Part shown: piece after piece, positions 1-5,227 of the stretch
How the letters are laid out: every line of letters starts with the position of its first letter
How positions within the stretch are numbered: position 1 is the stretch's first letter
Source: Halomonas sp.
Lineage (GTDB): Bacteria; Pseudomonadota; Gammaproteobacteria; Pseudomonadales; Halomonadaceae
Assembly (NCBI GenBank): GCA_007116835.1
Contig: SKHS01000040.1
Span: forward strand, 1-5,227
Reading direction: 5' to 3'
Length of the DNA stretch: 5,227 nucleotides
Position numbers and translations under genes: made by a program
Notes under the pieces: generated by a model
Databases searched by the model: none
What the model saw: the letters and a program-made list of their open reading frames with translations, nothing else
What the model was told of the DNA's origin: nothing

Positions 1-1035
1 CTTGCGAAAAAGCTGCCTAAAGCGGTGATTATTGCTGGCGATGAGCCACTGCAACACCGTGATGCCTGCGACGCCGTGCGTTTAGCTGCTCGGCAAGCCG
101 GTATTGAAGAGCGAGAAGTCCTGGATGTAGAGGCAAATTTTGCTTGGGGGCGGCTGTTGGAAACGGCCAGCAACCTTTCCCTGTTCGCTTCCAATAAACT
201 GTTGGAACTGCGCTTAGGCACACACAAACTGGGCCAGGAAGGCAGTAAGGCGCTGGCACAGTACGCAGAAACGATGGATGGCAGTGACGACCTACTGCTT
301 ATCAGCATGGGTAAGCTGGATGCCAAACAGCAAAAGAGTGCCTGGTTCAAGGCATTCGATAAAAAAAGCCTGTTTGTTCCCGTGTGGCCAGTAGATGCCT
401 CACGTTTAGGCTATTGGCTGCGCGACCGCGCATCTCTGCATGGCTTGCAAATTGACCTAGAAGCAGCGCGTTTGCTAGGCGAGCGCACCGAGGGCAACCT
501 GTTAGCTGCGGATCAAGAGCTGCAGAAACTCGCACTTATTCACCCCCCTAACACGCGCCTCAATATTGAAAGCATTGCCCAGGGCGTGGAAGACAACACC
601 CGTTTTGATGTGTTTAATTTGGCGGACGCCTGCTTAAAAGGTGAACCTAGTCGCGCCTCGCGTATTGTTAATGGCCTACGCAGTGAAGGCGTCGAAGCGC
701 CTATTGTGCTGTGGGCATTAAGCCGTGAGCTACGCACCCTACTCTCACTTCACCAGCACCTTGATCAGGGCCAAAGCTTCGAGCACGCCTGTAAAACTCA
801 AAAACCAATGATTTTTGATAAGCGCCGCCCCGCCTATCAAAAGGCCATCAGCCGCCTTTCGATGAAACGTTTGCACAAACTGCTGTTAATGGCACAGCGT
901 TTGGACCTAGCGGTGAAAGGTGCCTCTGCCGTGCCCTTGTGGCCAGGGTTACATGACCTGGCCATGACCATAGCGGGCGGCAAGGGAATTTTAGCTGAAA
1001 CTCCCTGGACCTATCGCATTAGTGCAAATAATTAG
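1..1035 (+). CDS. holA: DNA polymerase III subunit delta (5'-truncated by window edge)
   Basis: This is the clamp-loader delta subunit, which opens the beta sliding clamp so it can be loaded on primed DNA. The frame is open from base 1 and ends at TAG 1033-1035, giving 344 codons. The first possible start (GTG at 25) is internal, because the residues before it (LAKKLPKA) already match the family. The GDEPL motif lies near in-window residue 13. The clamp-binding SLFAS segment has its Leu-Phe pair at in-window residues 61-62 (codons 181-186), equivalent to Leu73-Phe74 in E. coli delta, so roughly 12 N-terminal residues are missing. The later DNTRFDVFNLADACL segment and the C-terminal helical collar region (SRLSMKRLHKLLLMAQRLDL) are also characteristic. 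In relatives holA usually follows lptE, which would lie upstream of the window. No clear intrinsic terminator follows. The identification is secure; only the start is unseen. Confidence 0.95.
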   Translation, partial: LAKKLPKAVIIAGDEPLQHRDACDAVRLAARQAGIEEREVLDVEANFAWGRLLETASNLSLFASNKLLELRLGTHKLGQEGSKALAQYAETMDGSDDLLLISMGKLDAKQQKSAWFKAFDKKSLFVPVWPVDASRLGYWLRDRASLHGLQIDLEAARLLGERTEGNLLAADQELQKLALIHPPNTRLNIESIAQGVEDNTRFDVFNLADACLKGEPSRASRIVNGLRSEGVEAPIVLWALSRELRTLLSLHQHLDQGQSFEHACKTQKPMIFDKRRPAYQKAISRLSMKRLHKLLLMAQRLDLAVKGASAVPLWPGLHDLAMTIAGGKGILAETPWTYRISANN

Positions 1036-1074
1036 TACTTTTCGTTTTCGCCTTAAATCCTGCACTAATTATTT
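1026..1074. repeat. 11-bp perfect inverted repeat between holA and the PA2779-type gene
   Basis: AAATAATTAGT (1026-1036, covering the holA stop codon) is exactly inverted as ACTAATTATTT (1064-1074), with a 27-base spacer. A second, overlapping 9-bp pairing exists: ATTAGTGCA (1018-1026) with TGCACTAAT (1061-1069). The two pairings compete for the same right arm. The right arm lies in the spacer of the proposed promoter at 1053-1081. The repeat could be an operator or a weak AT-rich transcript fold. It has no T-tract and is a poor intrinsic terminator. The repeat is seen directly; any role is inferred. Confidence 0.5.
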
Positions 1075-1081
1075 CTATACT
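1053..1081 (+). promoter_or_regulatory. Candidate sigma70 promoter for the PA2779/PA2778 gene pair
   Basis: A good -10 box, TATACT (1076-1081), sits 17 bases after a weak -35-like TTAAAT (1053-1058). A start about seven bases downstream would give a leader of roughly 45-50 bases before the ATG at 1136. The -35 matches consensus at only three of six positions, so the call rests mainly on the -10 box, the spacing and the AT-rich gap. Confidence 0.4.
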
Positions 1082-1121
1082 ATTGATTCAAGAAACAAAA
1101 CAGCTTGCTCCCTGATACGTC

Positions 1122-1127
1122 TAAGGA
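1122..1127 (+). promoter_or_regulatory. Shine-Dalgarno site that sets the start at 1136
   Basis: TAAGGA lies 8 bases before the ATG at 1136. It overlaps the first base of the in-frame ATG at 1127, so it could not serve that codon. This favours 1136 over 1127 and over the far-upstream in-frame ATG at 1022, which lies inside holA. Confidence 0.6.
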
Positions 1128-1135
1128 TGACAACG

Positions 1136-1534
1136 ATGAAAACTGTTCGTGCTTACCTTTCGGCTTTATTGATTGCCGCCCTAGTGTTCACCAGCTTGCC
1201 TGTTGCAGCTGCCCCCTCTGCCCCCCAGAGCATGGAGTTAGTCTCAACGCAATCTGTTTTAGCAGGTGACCGTGCAAGTGCCGACCGCGCGCGCATTAAT
1301 GACATCCTCGCTCGCGCAGACGTGCAAGATCAACTGCTAAAGCAAGGCGTTAATTTAGATGACGTTGAAGCCCGCGTAGCCGCGTTGAGCGACGCCGAAG
1401 CGCAGCAAATGGCTGAACAATTAGAGCAGCTACCCGCGGGTGCTGGCGTGATCGGTGCCTTGTTTGCGGTGTTTATTATTTTGCTGGTGACTGACATTCT
1501 TGGGCTGACCGATGTCTATCCGTTCACTCGCTGA
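1136..1534 (+). CDS. PA2779 family small exported membrane protein (DUF6627), function unknown
   Basis: This predicted 132-residue protein resembles the uncharacterised PA2779 family. It opens with a signal peptide: Lys2 and Arg5, a hydrophobic stretch at about 7-22, and an alanine-rich end near residues 23-26. The middle (about 45-98) is charged and probably helical, ending in VAALSDAEAQQMAEQLEQL, as is typical of the family. An LPAGAG hinge (99-104) leads into a transmembrane helix (about 105-124) with the family's ILGLTDVYPF ending. The expected topology is a periplasmic helical domain anchored by the C-terminal helix. The start at 1136 is chosen because of the TAAGGA site 8 bases upstream; a start at 1127 would add three residues. 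The next gene begins about 10 bases after the stop, so the two are almost certainly co-transcribed, as in other genomes where this pair occurs. The biochemical role is unknown. Confidence 0.85.
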   Translation: MKTVRAYLSALLIAALVFTSLPVAAAPSAPQSMELVSTQSVLAGDRASADRARINDILARADVQDQLLKQGVNLDDVEARVAALSDAEAQQMAEQLEQLPAGAGVIGALFAVFIILLVTDILGLTDVYPFTR

Positions 1535-1544
1535 TTTACCCATC

Positions 1545-2480
1545 ATGATGAAACGCCTTTTAAGCGCCCGCCTTGCGGGCGTTTTACTGCTTGCCCTGCT
1601 GCCCCTGCTTAACGGCTGTGCCCGCAGCCCAGTGCTACTAGAAAGCACTAAAGCTAGCCTTACACCGCAAACCGAGCTTACCGACGTGCCGTTTTACGCC
1701 CAAACGGAGTATCAGTGCGGCCCAGCAACACTGGCCATGGTGCTTAACCACCACGGGGTAGATGCCGAGCTTGAGCAGTTGATTCCACAGGTGTTTTTGC
1801 CTGGCCGAGACGGTAGCGTTCAACCTGAAATGCTAGCCACCGTACGCCGTTATCAGCAGCTGGCGATTCCAATTCGCCCCACTATGGACGCACTGCTTAG
1901 CCACCTGGAAGCAGGTGACCCAGTAGTCGTCATGCAGAACCTTGCGTTGCCGGCATTCCCAATGTGGCACTACGCGGTAGCCATTGGTTTTGATTTGCCT
2001 AATGAAACGCTGATCTTACGCAGTGGTGAAATAGAACGACATACGATGTCGTTTAGCCGCTTTGATGCGACCTGGGCACGCACGCAGCGCTGGGGGTTTG
2101 TGGTCAGTGAACCTGGCACTCTACCTGCAGGCATTTCGGCCCATCACGCGCTGGAAGCGCTCAGCGCCTATGAAGCGTTACATGGTTCAGTGGCAACACT
2201 GACCAGTTGGCAAGCGTTTGTTGAACGCTTTCCTGCCAACCCACTTGGCCACTTTGCCTTGGGCAATGCGCTGTATGCAGACAAACAGACTGAAGACGCT
2301 GTTCATGCCTTCAACATTGCCACCCAGCGTGACCCTACCATGGGTGCTGCCTGGCTGAACTTAGCTATTCTGCAACTAAACAGCGGTAACACTGAAACAG
2401 CGCGCTACTCGCTAACTAAAGCCGCCGAGCTAGAAGGCGAATCGCAGTCGCGTGCGCAGCAGTTACTGGATGGACTGTGA
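1545..2480 (+). CDS. PA2778 family C39-like cysteine peptidase lipoprotein with TPR region
   Basis: This is a predicted 311-residue exported lipoprotein. Residues 1-24 form a lipoprotein signal peptide (MMKR start, leucine-rich core) with lipobox LNGC and lipidated Cys25. A C39-like peptidase domain (PF13529 type) spans about 46-160. Cys58 in YQCGPATLAMVL is the likely nucleophile and His142 in MWHYAVAIGFD the likely general base; the third residue is less clear, with Asp150 a candidate. The C-terminal part, from about residue 232, reads as two TPR helix pairs (GHFALGNALYADKQTEDAVHAF, then GAAWLNLAILQLNSGNTETA), suggesting protein binding. Starts at 1512 (23-base overlap with the upstream gene) or 1548 are possible. 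1545 or 1548 is preferred because it gives a normal short, basic signal-peptide start. No strong Shine-Dalgarno site is visible, so translation may be coupled to the upstream gene. The family is expected to hydrolyse peptides, but no substrate is known; the partner membrane protein encoded upstream is a candidate. Confidence 0.87.
   Translation: MMKRLLSARLAGVLLLALLPLLNGCARSPVLLESTKASLTPQTELTDVPFYAQTEYQCGPATLAMVLNHHGVDAELEQLIPQVFLPGRDGSVQPEMLATVRRYQQLAIPIRPTMDALLSHLEAGDPVVVMQNLALPAFPMWHYAVAIGFDLPNETLILRSGEIERHTMSFSRFDATWARTQRWGFVVSEPGTLPAGISAHHALEALSAYEALHGSVATLTSWQAFVERFPANPLGHFALGNALYADKQTEDAVHAFNIATQRDPTMGAAWLNLAILQLNSGNTETARYSLTKAAELEGESQSRAQQLLDGL
1551..1585 (+). terminator. Terminator-like hairpin inside the start of the peptidase gene
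   Basis: CGCCCGC (1565-1571) pairs perfectly with GCGGGCG (1575-1581) across a 3-base loop and is followed by TTTT (1582-1585). This is the form of an intrinsic terminator on the plus strand, 31 bases after the upstream stop codon and 20 bases into the peptidase gene. AAACGCC (1551-1557) can instead pair with GGCGTTT (1578-1584), which would break the terminator stem. The same bases encode the lipoprotein signal peptide. The structure is seen directly; termination or attenuation is inferred. The short T-run suggests partial termination at most. Confidence 0.5.
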
Positions 2481-2486
2481 GGTGGG

Positions 2487-2516
2487 CATTGCGGGAGTTG
2501 TGCCACTCCCACAATG
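2487..2516 (-). terminator. Stem-loop between the convergent peptidase gene and sthA
   Basis: A 12-bp stem (2487-2498 with 2505-2516, 6-base loop) fills most of the 44-base gap between the two converging stop codons. On the plus-strand transcript one position is a C-A mismatch (2492/2511). On the minus-strand transcript the same position is a G-U wobble and the stem is continuous, so it fits best as the 3' end of sthA mRNA. There is no T-tract on either side. It may act with Rho or as an mRNA-stabilising hairpin for both transcripts. Confidence 0.45.
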
Positions 2517-2524
2517 TTAGCTCG

Positions 2525-3916
2525 CTAAAACACTCGATTTAAGCCATTTTGTGCCGCCACCCGATATGCCTCAGCCATAGTGGGGTAGTTGAACGTCGTA
2601 TTGATGAAGTACTTCACCGTATTTGCATCCCCCTCCTGCTGCATGATGGCCTGTCCAATGTGCAGAATTTCCGATGCCTGATCGCCAAAACAGTGAATGC
2701 CGAGAATTTCTAACGTGTCTTGATGGAAGAGGATTTTCAGCATGCCAACGATATCGCCGGTTATTTGCGCGCGAGCAGTATCTTTGAAGAACGCTTTACC
2801 CACCTCGTAAGGCACTTTCGCTTCGGTAAGTTCCCGCTCGTTAAGACCAAAAGAGCTAATTTCAGGAATGGTATAGATACCCGTGGGAACATCGCTAACG
2901 AAACGATAGTCTTTGTCGAGCAGCTCGTTACATGAGTTCAACCCCTGGTCATAGGCTGCACTCGCAAGGCTGGGCCACCCAATCACATCGCCCGCTGCAT
3001 AGACATGTGGCAGCGAGGTACGATATTGCTCATCAACACTAAGTTGGCCACGTCCATTGGCTTCCAAGCCAATGTTCTCAAGCCCGAGGCTATCGGTATT
3101 ACCGGTACGTCCATTGGCCCATAAGAAAGCATCCGCACGGATTTTCTTACCTGACTTCAGGTGTACCACAACGCCCGACTCATTACCCTCAACACTGGCG
3201 TAATCTTCGTTATGGCGTATCAATACACCATGCTTACGCAGATGGTAAGAAAGCGCATCGCTAATCTCGTCATCTAGAAATGAGAGTAGGCTATCGCGGT
3301 TATTAATCAGGTCAACTTTGACGCCTAAGCCTGAGAAAATAGAGGCATACTCACAGCCGATAACCCCCGCCCCAAAAATAACCAACGTACGGGGCGTATG
3401 CGAAAGACTTAACACCGTATCAGAACAATAAATACGTGGGTGGCGGAAGTTAATATCTGCAGGACGATAAGGGCGAGACCCCGTGGCAATCACGATTTTT
3501 TTAGCCACCAGCTCTTCCATACCTTCCTGACGGTCACGCACGACAACGGTGTGCTCATCTTTAAAGCGGGCGACACCATGGTATAAATCAATCCGGTTAC
3601 GTGCATAGAATGTCGTGCGCATTTCCACCTGTTTATCGATCGTGCCGCGGGAGCGCTCCATCACTTTAGGAAATGAGAACCAACGGGGTTCACCGATATC
3701 GCGAAACATGCGATTGGTATTGAACGCCATGATCTGCTTCACCTGGTGACGCAGCGCTTTCGAGGGTATTGTTCCCCAGTGGGTACAATTACCGCCTACC
3801 TGAGCCTGTTTATCGATAATGGCTACGCGCTTGCCATGCTTGGCAGCGTTGATGGCAGCGCTCTCCCCTGCAGGGCCAGTACCTATGACGACGACATCGT
3901 AATTATGAACCGCCAT
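2525..3916 (-). CDS. sthA: Soluble pyridine nucleotide transhydrogenase (SthA/UdhA)
   Basis: This cytosolic FAD flavoprotein catalyses reversible hydride transfer between NADPH and NAD+ and is mainly used to re-oxidise excess NADPH. It has 463 residues, close to the 464-466 usual for the family. The FAD-binding GTGPAG lies at 12-17 with Asp35 ending the second strand. VGGNCTHWGTIPSKALRH (40-57) is the family signature: Cys44 remains but the second redox cysteine of disulfide reductases is Thr49. The nicotinamide nucleotide fold has GAGVIG at 182-187, and the second FAD contact is AAGDV at 307-311. Near the C-terminus NYPTMAEAYR (443-452) has Tyr444 where disulfide reductases carry the catalytic His, so this is a transhydrogenase, not lipoamide dehydrogenase or glutathione reductase. 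AAGGAG (3928-3933) stands 11 bases before the ATG. The gene lies downstream of nqrM, separated by a hairpin and its own 5' region, so it probably has its own promoter. Confidence 0.96.
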   Translation of the reverse strand: MAVHNYDVVVIGTGPAGESAAINAAKHGKRVAIIDKQAQVGGNCTHWGTIPSKALRHQVKQIMAFNTNRMFRDIGEPRWFSFPKVMERSRGTIDKQVEMRTTFYARNRIDLYHGVARFKDEHTVVVRDRQEGMEELVAKKIVIATGSRPYRPADINFRHPRIYCSDTVLSLSHTPRTLVIFGAGVIGCEYASIFSGLGVKVDLINNRDSLLSFLDDEISDALSYHLRKHGVLIRHNEDYASVEGNESGVVVHLKSGKKIRADAFLWANGRTGNTDSLGLENIGLEANGRGQLSVDEQYRTSLPHVYAAGDVIGWPSLASAAYDQGLNSCNELLDKDYRFVSDVPTGIYTIPEISSFGLNERELTEAKVPYEVGKAFFKDTARAQITGDIVGMLKILFHQDTLEILGIHCFGDQASEILHIGQAIMQQEGDANTVKYFINTTFNYPTMAEAYRVAAQNGLNRVF

Positions 3917-3956
3917 ACAGTTTGAATCTCCTTGTTCTGACTACCTAAACATCTAG

Positions 3957-3968
3957 ATAAACGTTTAT
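3957..3968. promoter_or_regulatory. 12-bp perfect palindrome upstream of sthA
   Basis: ATAAACGTTTAT is a perfect palindrome centred about 46 bases before the sthA start codon. It overlaps by two bases an 8-bp palindrome, ATCTAGAT (3951-3958). AT-rich sequence here also offers weak minus-strand promoter boxes (a TTTATG and TATCTA pair 17 bases apart), though none is convincing. The position fits an operator or promoter element for sthA, but no known regulator site was recognised and short AT-rich palindromes arise by chance. Confidence 0.25.
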
Positions 3969-3980
3969 AACACATACATA

Positions 3981-4005
3981 AACGCCCGCCTTTATAGCGA
4001 GCGTT
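3981..4005 (-). terminator. Intrinsic-type terminator after nqrM
   Basis: On the minus strand AACGCTCGC (4005-3997) pairs with GCGGGCGTT (3989-3981) around a 7-base loop, with one G-U wobble, followed by a further T and then ATG. On the plus strand the wobble position is a C-A mismatch, so the hairpin fits minus-strand transcription. It lies 36 bases after the nqrM stop and should separate nqrM from sthA. The T-run is short, so read-through is possible. Confidence 0.5.
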
Positions 4006-4040
4006 GATGGCGCTACGTTGTTAAATACGTGGCGAAATGG

Positions 4041-4295
4041 TTAACGACGCGTTGCATCGTAGCCCAGGTCAGCGCCGCGGCTTTCGTCACTACGGCGGCG
4101 TTCGCTTATCTGCTTGCGATTCTCTTCTTCACAAACCTCGTCTTTACCGCCGCAGATATCACAGCCTTCTTTTAAACCTAGCTGGTTCAAACCACCGCAA
4201 GAGCCTGCGATAGGCTTACGCCCCATCAGAACACCGACGGCCATGGCGGTCATTACCAATGCCATAAAACCAAATACCAGTAGCCAGATTGTCAT
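4041..4295 (-). CDS. nqrM: Na+-NQR maturation protein NqrM
   Basis: This small 84-residue membrane protein is needed to assemble active Na+-translocating NADH:quinone reductase. In the family it is thought to deliver iron to the membrane Cys4-Fe centre formed by NqrD and NqrE. Residues 3-24 form one transmembrane helix (TIWLLVFGFMALVMTAMAVG). Then comes the family signature of four cysteines: Cys33 in SCGGL, Cys45 and Cys48 in GCDICGG, and Cys55 in VCEEE. Residues 56-84 are a charged, arginine-rich tail, probably disordered. The start at 4295 is chosen because GGGAGG (4301-4306) lies just upstream and the helix begins at once. An in-frame ATG at 4337 would add 14 residues (MSVGEQLMQWWEVR) that do not look like the family and would cover the ribosome site. 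The gene lies downstream of nqrF but is separated from it by 217 bases with a hairpin, suggesting its own promoter or read-through. Confidence 0.92.
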   Translation of the reverse strand: MTIWLLVFGFMALVMTAMAVGVLMGRKPIAGSCGGLNQLGLKEGCDICGGKDEVCEEENRKQISERRRSDESRGADLGYDATRR

Positions 4296-4300
4296 GCGTA

Positions 4301-4306
4301 CCTCCC
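4301..4306 (-). promoter_or_regulatory. Shine-Dalgarno site that sets the nqrM start at 4295
   Basis: GGGAGG on the minus strand ends 5 bases before the ATG at 4293-4295. It is a strong match to the anti-Shine-Dalgarno sequence and decides against the longer in-frame start at 4337, from which it would lie inside the coding region. Confidence 0.6.
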
Positions 4307-4388
4307 ACCATTGCATTAACTGCTCACCTACAGACAACGGTCATGTCAGTAAGTGCCTCGTGTTCGCTATTGTCTACATCTGCCAGCT

Positions 4389-4417
4389 ATTGTACCTCAC
4401 ACACTTCTAATGATCAG
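4389..4417 (-). promoter_or_regulatory. Candidate promoter for nqrM
   Basis: On the minus strand CTGATC (4417-4412) and TACAAT (4394-4389) are separated by 17 bases. The -10 box matches consensus at five of six positions, while the -35 is weak. It lies after the nqrF hairpin and about 90 bases before the nqrM start. An alternative -35 is TTGAAA (4437-4432), but it has only a poor -10 partner at the right distance. Confidence 0.3.
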
Positions 4418-4451
4418 CGGTGTGATTTTTTTTTCAACATGTATATACGAA

Positions 4452-4479
4452 ACGGGGCTAGCCAAAAGGCCAGCCCCGT
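4452..4479 (-). terminator. Strong stem-loop terminator after nqrF
   Basis: A 12-bp stem (4452-4463 with 4468-4479) closes on a 4-base loop, UUUU on the minus-strand RNA. It lies 33 bases after the nqrF stop codon. On the minus strand every position pairs, with one G-U wobble (4460/4471); on the plus strand that position is a mismatch. The following bases are TTTCG, so the T-tract is short, but the GC-rich stem is strong. It probably marks the end of the nqr operon transcript and separates nqrM from it. Confidence 0.65.
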
Positions 4480-4512
4480 CAGTGCCCGTAGGCAGCTTTC
4501 AACAAGCAATAA

Positions 4513-5227
4513 TTAGCCGCCGAAATCATCCAGCAGGATGTTTTCTGGCTCTACGCCCATATCCAGCAGTAGCTTAATAACAGATGCGTTCATCATCGGC
4601 GGCCCACACATGTAGTACTCACAATCTTCAGGAGCAGGATGATCCTTCAGATAGTTTTCATACAGTACATTGTGGATGAAGCCAGTCGGCCCTTCCCAGT
4701 TATCTTCTGGCTGCGGGTCTGACAGTGCCAGATGCCACTCAAAGTTCGGGAACTCTTCAGCCAGCTGATCGTACTCTTCATTGTAGAAGGTTTCACGCCA
4801 CGAACGCGCACCGTACCAGAAGGAGATCTTACGCTGAGACTTCAAGCGCTTGAGCTGGTCAAAGATATGGCTACGCATCGGCGCCATGCCTGCACCACCA
4901 CCGATGAAGACCATTTCTGCATCAGTGTCTCTGGCGAAGAACTCACCAAACGGTCCCATAACGGTCACTTTGTCACCCGGCTTCAGATTGAAGACGTAGG
5001 TAGACATAAGACCCGGCGGGTGGTTAGTACCAGGAGGCGGTGTCGCGATACGAATGTTGAACTTGAGGAGGCCTTTTTCATCCGGATAGTTAGCCATTGA
5101 GTAGGCGCGGATGACTTCCTCGTCGTTCTTATGGGAAATTTTGAACATATCAAATTTTTCCCAATCGCCACGATACTCTTCTTCGATGTCAAAATCGGCG
5201 AATTTAATATCGTAGGGCGGCGCAACC
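4513..5227 (-). CDS. nqrF: Na+-translocating NADH:quinone reductase subunit F (5'-truncated by window edge)
   Basis: This is the NADH-oxidising subunit of the Na+-NQR respiratory complex, which passes electrons from NADH through FAD and a 2Fe-2S cluster and so drives sodium export. The frame is open to the window edge and encodes 237 residues, somewhat over half of the usual roughly 408. The ATG at 5148 is internal: the residues before it (DFDIEEEYRGDWEKF) are conserved NqrF sequence. In-window residues RAYSM (40-44) are the FAD isoalloxazine-binding motif, and ATPPPG to GPFGEFF (61-97) completes the flavin domain. The NADH domain has FIGGGAGMAPMRSHIFD (107-123) and CGPPMMN (207-213), and the protein ends in the family's DDFGG. 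The N-terminal membrane helix and 2Fe-2S cysteines lie outside the window. It is normally the last gene of nqrABCDEF, which would continue beyond the right edge. Confidence 0.97.
   Translation of the reverse strand, partial: VAPPYDIKFADFDIEEEYRGDWEKFDMFKISHKNDEEVIRAYSMANYPDEKGLLKFNIRIATPPPGTNHPPGLMSTYVFNLKPGDKVTVMGPFGEFFARDTDAEMVFIGGGAGMAPMRSHIFDQLKRLKSQRKISFWYGARSWRETFYNEEYDQLAEEFPNFEWHLALSDPQPEDNWEGPTGFIHNVLYENYLKDHPAPEDCEYYMCGPPMMNASVIKLLLDMGVEPENILLDDFGG

Noticed and set aside
25..1035. Start of holA at GTG 25
   Set aside because: The frame stays open to base 1 and the upstream residues match the family, so the gene is cut by the window edge and the GTG is internal.
1022..1135. N-terminal extension of the PA2779-type gene from the ATG at 1022
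   Set aside because: It would start inside holA and place 38 unrelated residues before a normal signal peptide. The Shine-Dalgarno site points to 1136.
1512..1544. Peptidase gene start at ATG 1512
   Set aside because: It is possible, but it adds 11 residues ahead of a standard lipoprotein signal peptide, has no ribosome site and overlaps the upstream gene by 23 bases.
2720..2935. Plus-strand open frame of 71 codons inside sthA
   Set aside because: It is antisense to a well-conserved coding region and shows no ribosome site or recognisable protein features.
2525..3916. sthA as dihydrolipoamide dehydrogenase or glutathione reductase
   Set aside because: The second redox cysteine is Thr49 and the catalytic His is Tyr444, both as in SthA, and the overall sequence follows SthA throughout.
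4114..4410. Plus-strand open frame of 98 codons over nqrM, plus two overlapping frames to 4577
   Set aside because: They are antisense to nqrM and the nqrF-nqrM gap, cross the nqrF hairpin, and have low-complexity sequence with no family resemblance.
4397..4425. TCACAC and GTGTGA arms resembling a CRP site
   Set aside because: The arms are in the reverse order and 17 bases apart, whereas a CRP site is TGTGA, six bases, then TCACA.
4426..4434. Run of nine T residues as a plus-strand terminator tail
   Set aside because: No plus-strand gene ends upstream and no stable hairpin immediately precedes it. It is probably just AT-rich intergenic sequence.
4732..5100. Plus-strand open frame of 122 codons inside nqrF
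   Set aside because: It is an antisense shadow of the conserved NqrF flavin and NADH domains.

Overview
The window looks like chromosomal DNA of a gammaproteobacterium, most plausibly a halophilic or marine one of the Halomonas type. That reading rests on an Na+-pumping NADH:quinone reductase gene (nqrF) and its maturation gene nqrM beside sthA, a gammaproteobacterial HolA, and a PA2779/PA2778-type gene pair. The genus is an inference from protein resemblance and gene order, not a database result. There are six protein genes and no RNA genes, insertion sequences, CRISPR arrays or phage genes. No stretch of 300 bases or more lacks a gene.

Left part, plus strand (1-2480). The window opens inside holA, the DNA polymerase III delta subunit, which lacks about a dozen N-terminal codons. 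After a 100-base gap with a probable promoter and an 11-bp inverted repeat comes a two-gene unit. The first gene encodes a small exported protein with a C-terminal membrane helix (PA2779 family, DUF6627). The second encodes a C39-like cysteine peptidase lipoprotein with a C-terminal TPR region (PA2778 family). Both have signal peptides, so they should work together in the periplasm or at the membrane. Their substrate is unknown. A terminator-like hairpin lies inside the signal-peptide codons of the second gene.

Right part, minus strand (2525-5227). Read in the direction of transcription, this holds the C-terminal 237 codons of nqrF, a strong hairpin, nqrM, another hairpin, and sthA. NqrF takes electrons from NADH into the Na+-NQR complex. 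NqrM is needed for NQR assembly, probably for its membrane iron centre. SthA moves reducing equivalents between NADPH and NADH. The stretch is therefore a small pyridine-nucleotide and respiration neighbourhood. The flavin transferase gene apbE, often placed between nqrF and nqrM, is absent here. sthA and the peptidase gene converge across 44 bases that form a stem-loop.

Most of the window is ordinary housekeeping DNA. The least understood parts are the PA2779/PA2778 pair and the hairpin embedded at the start of the peptidase gene.
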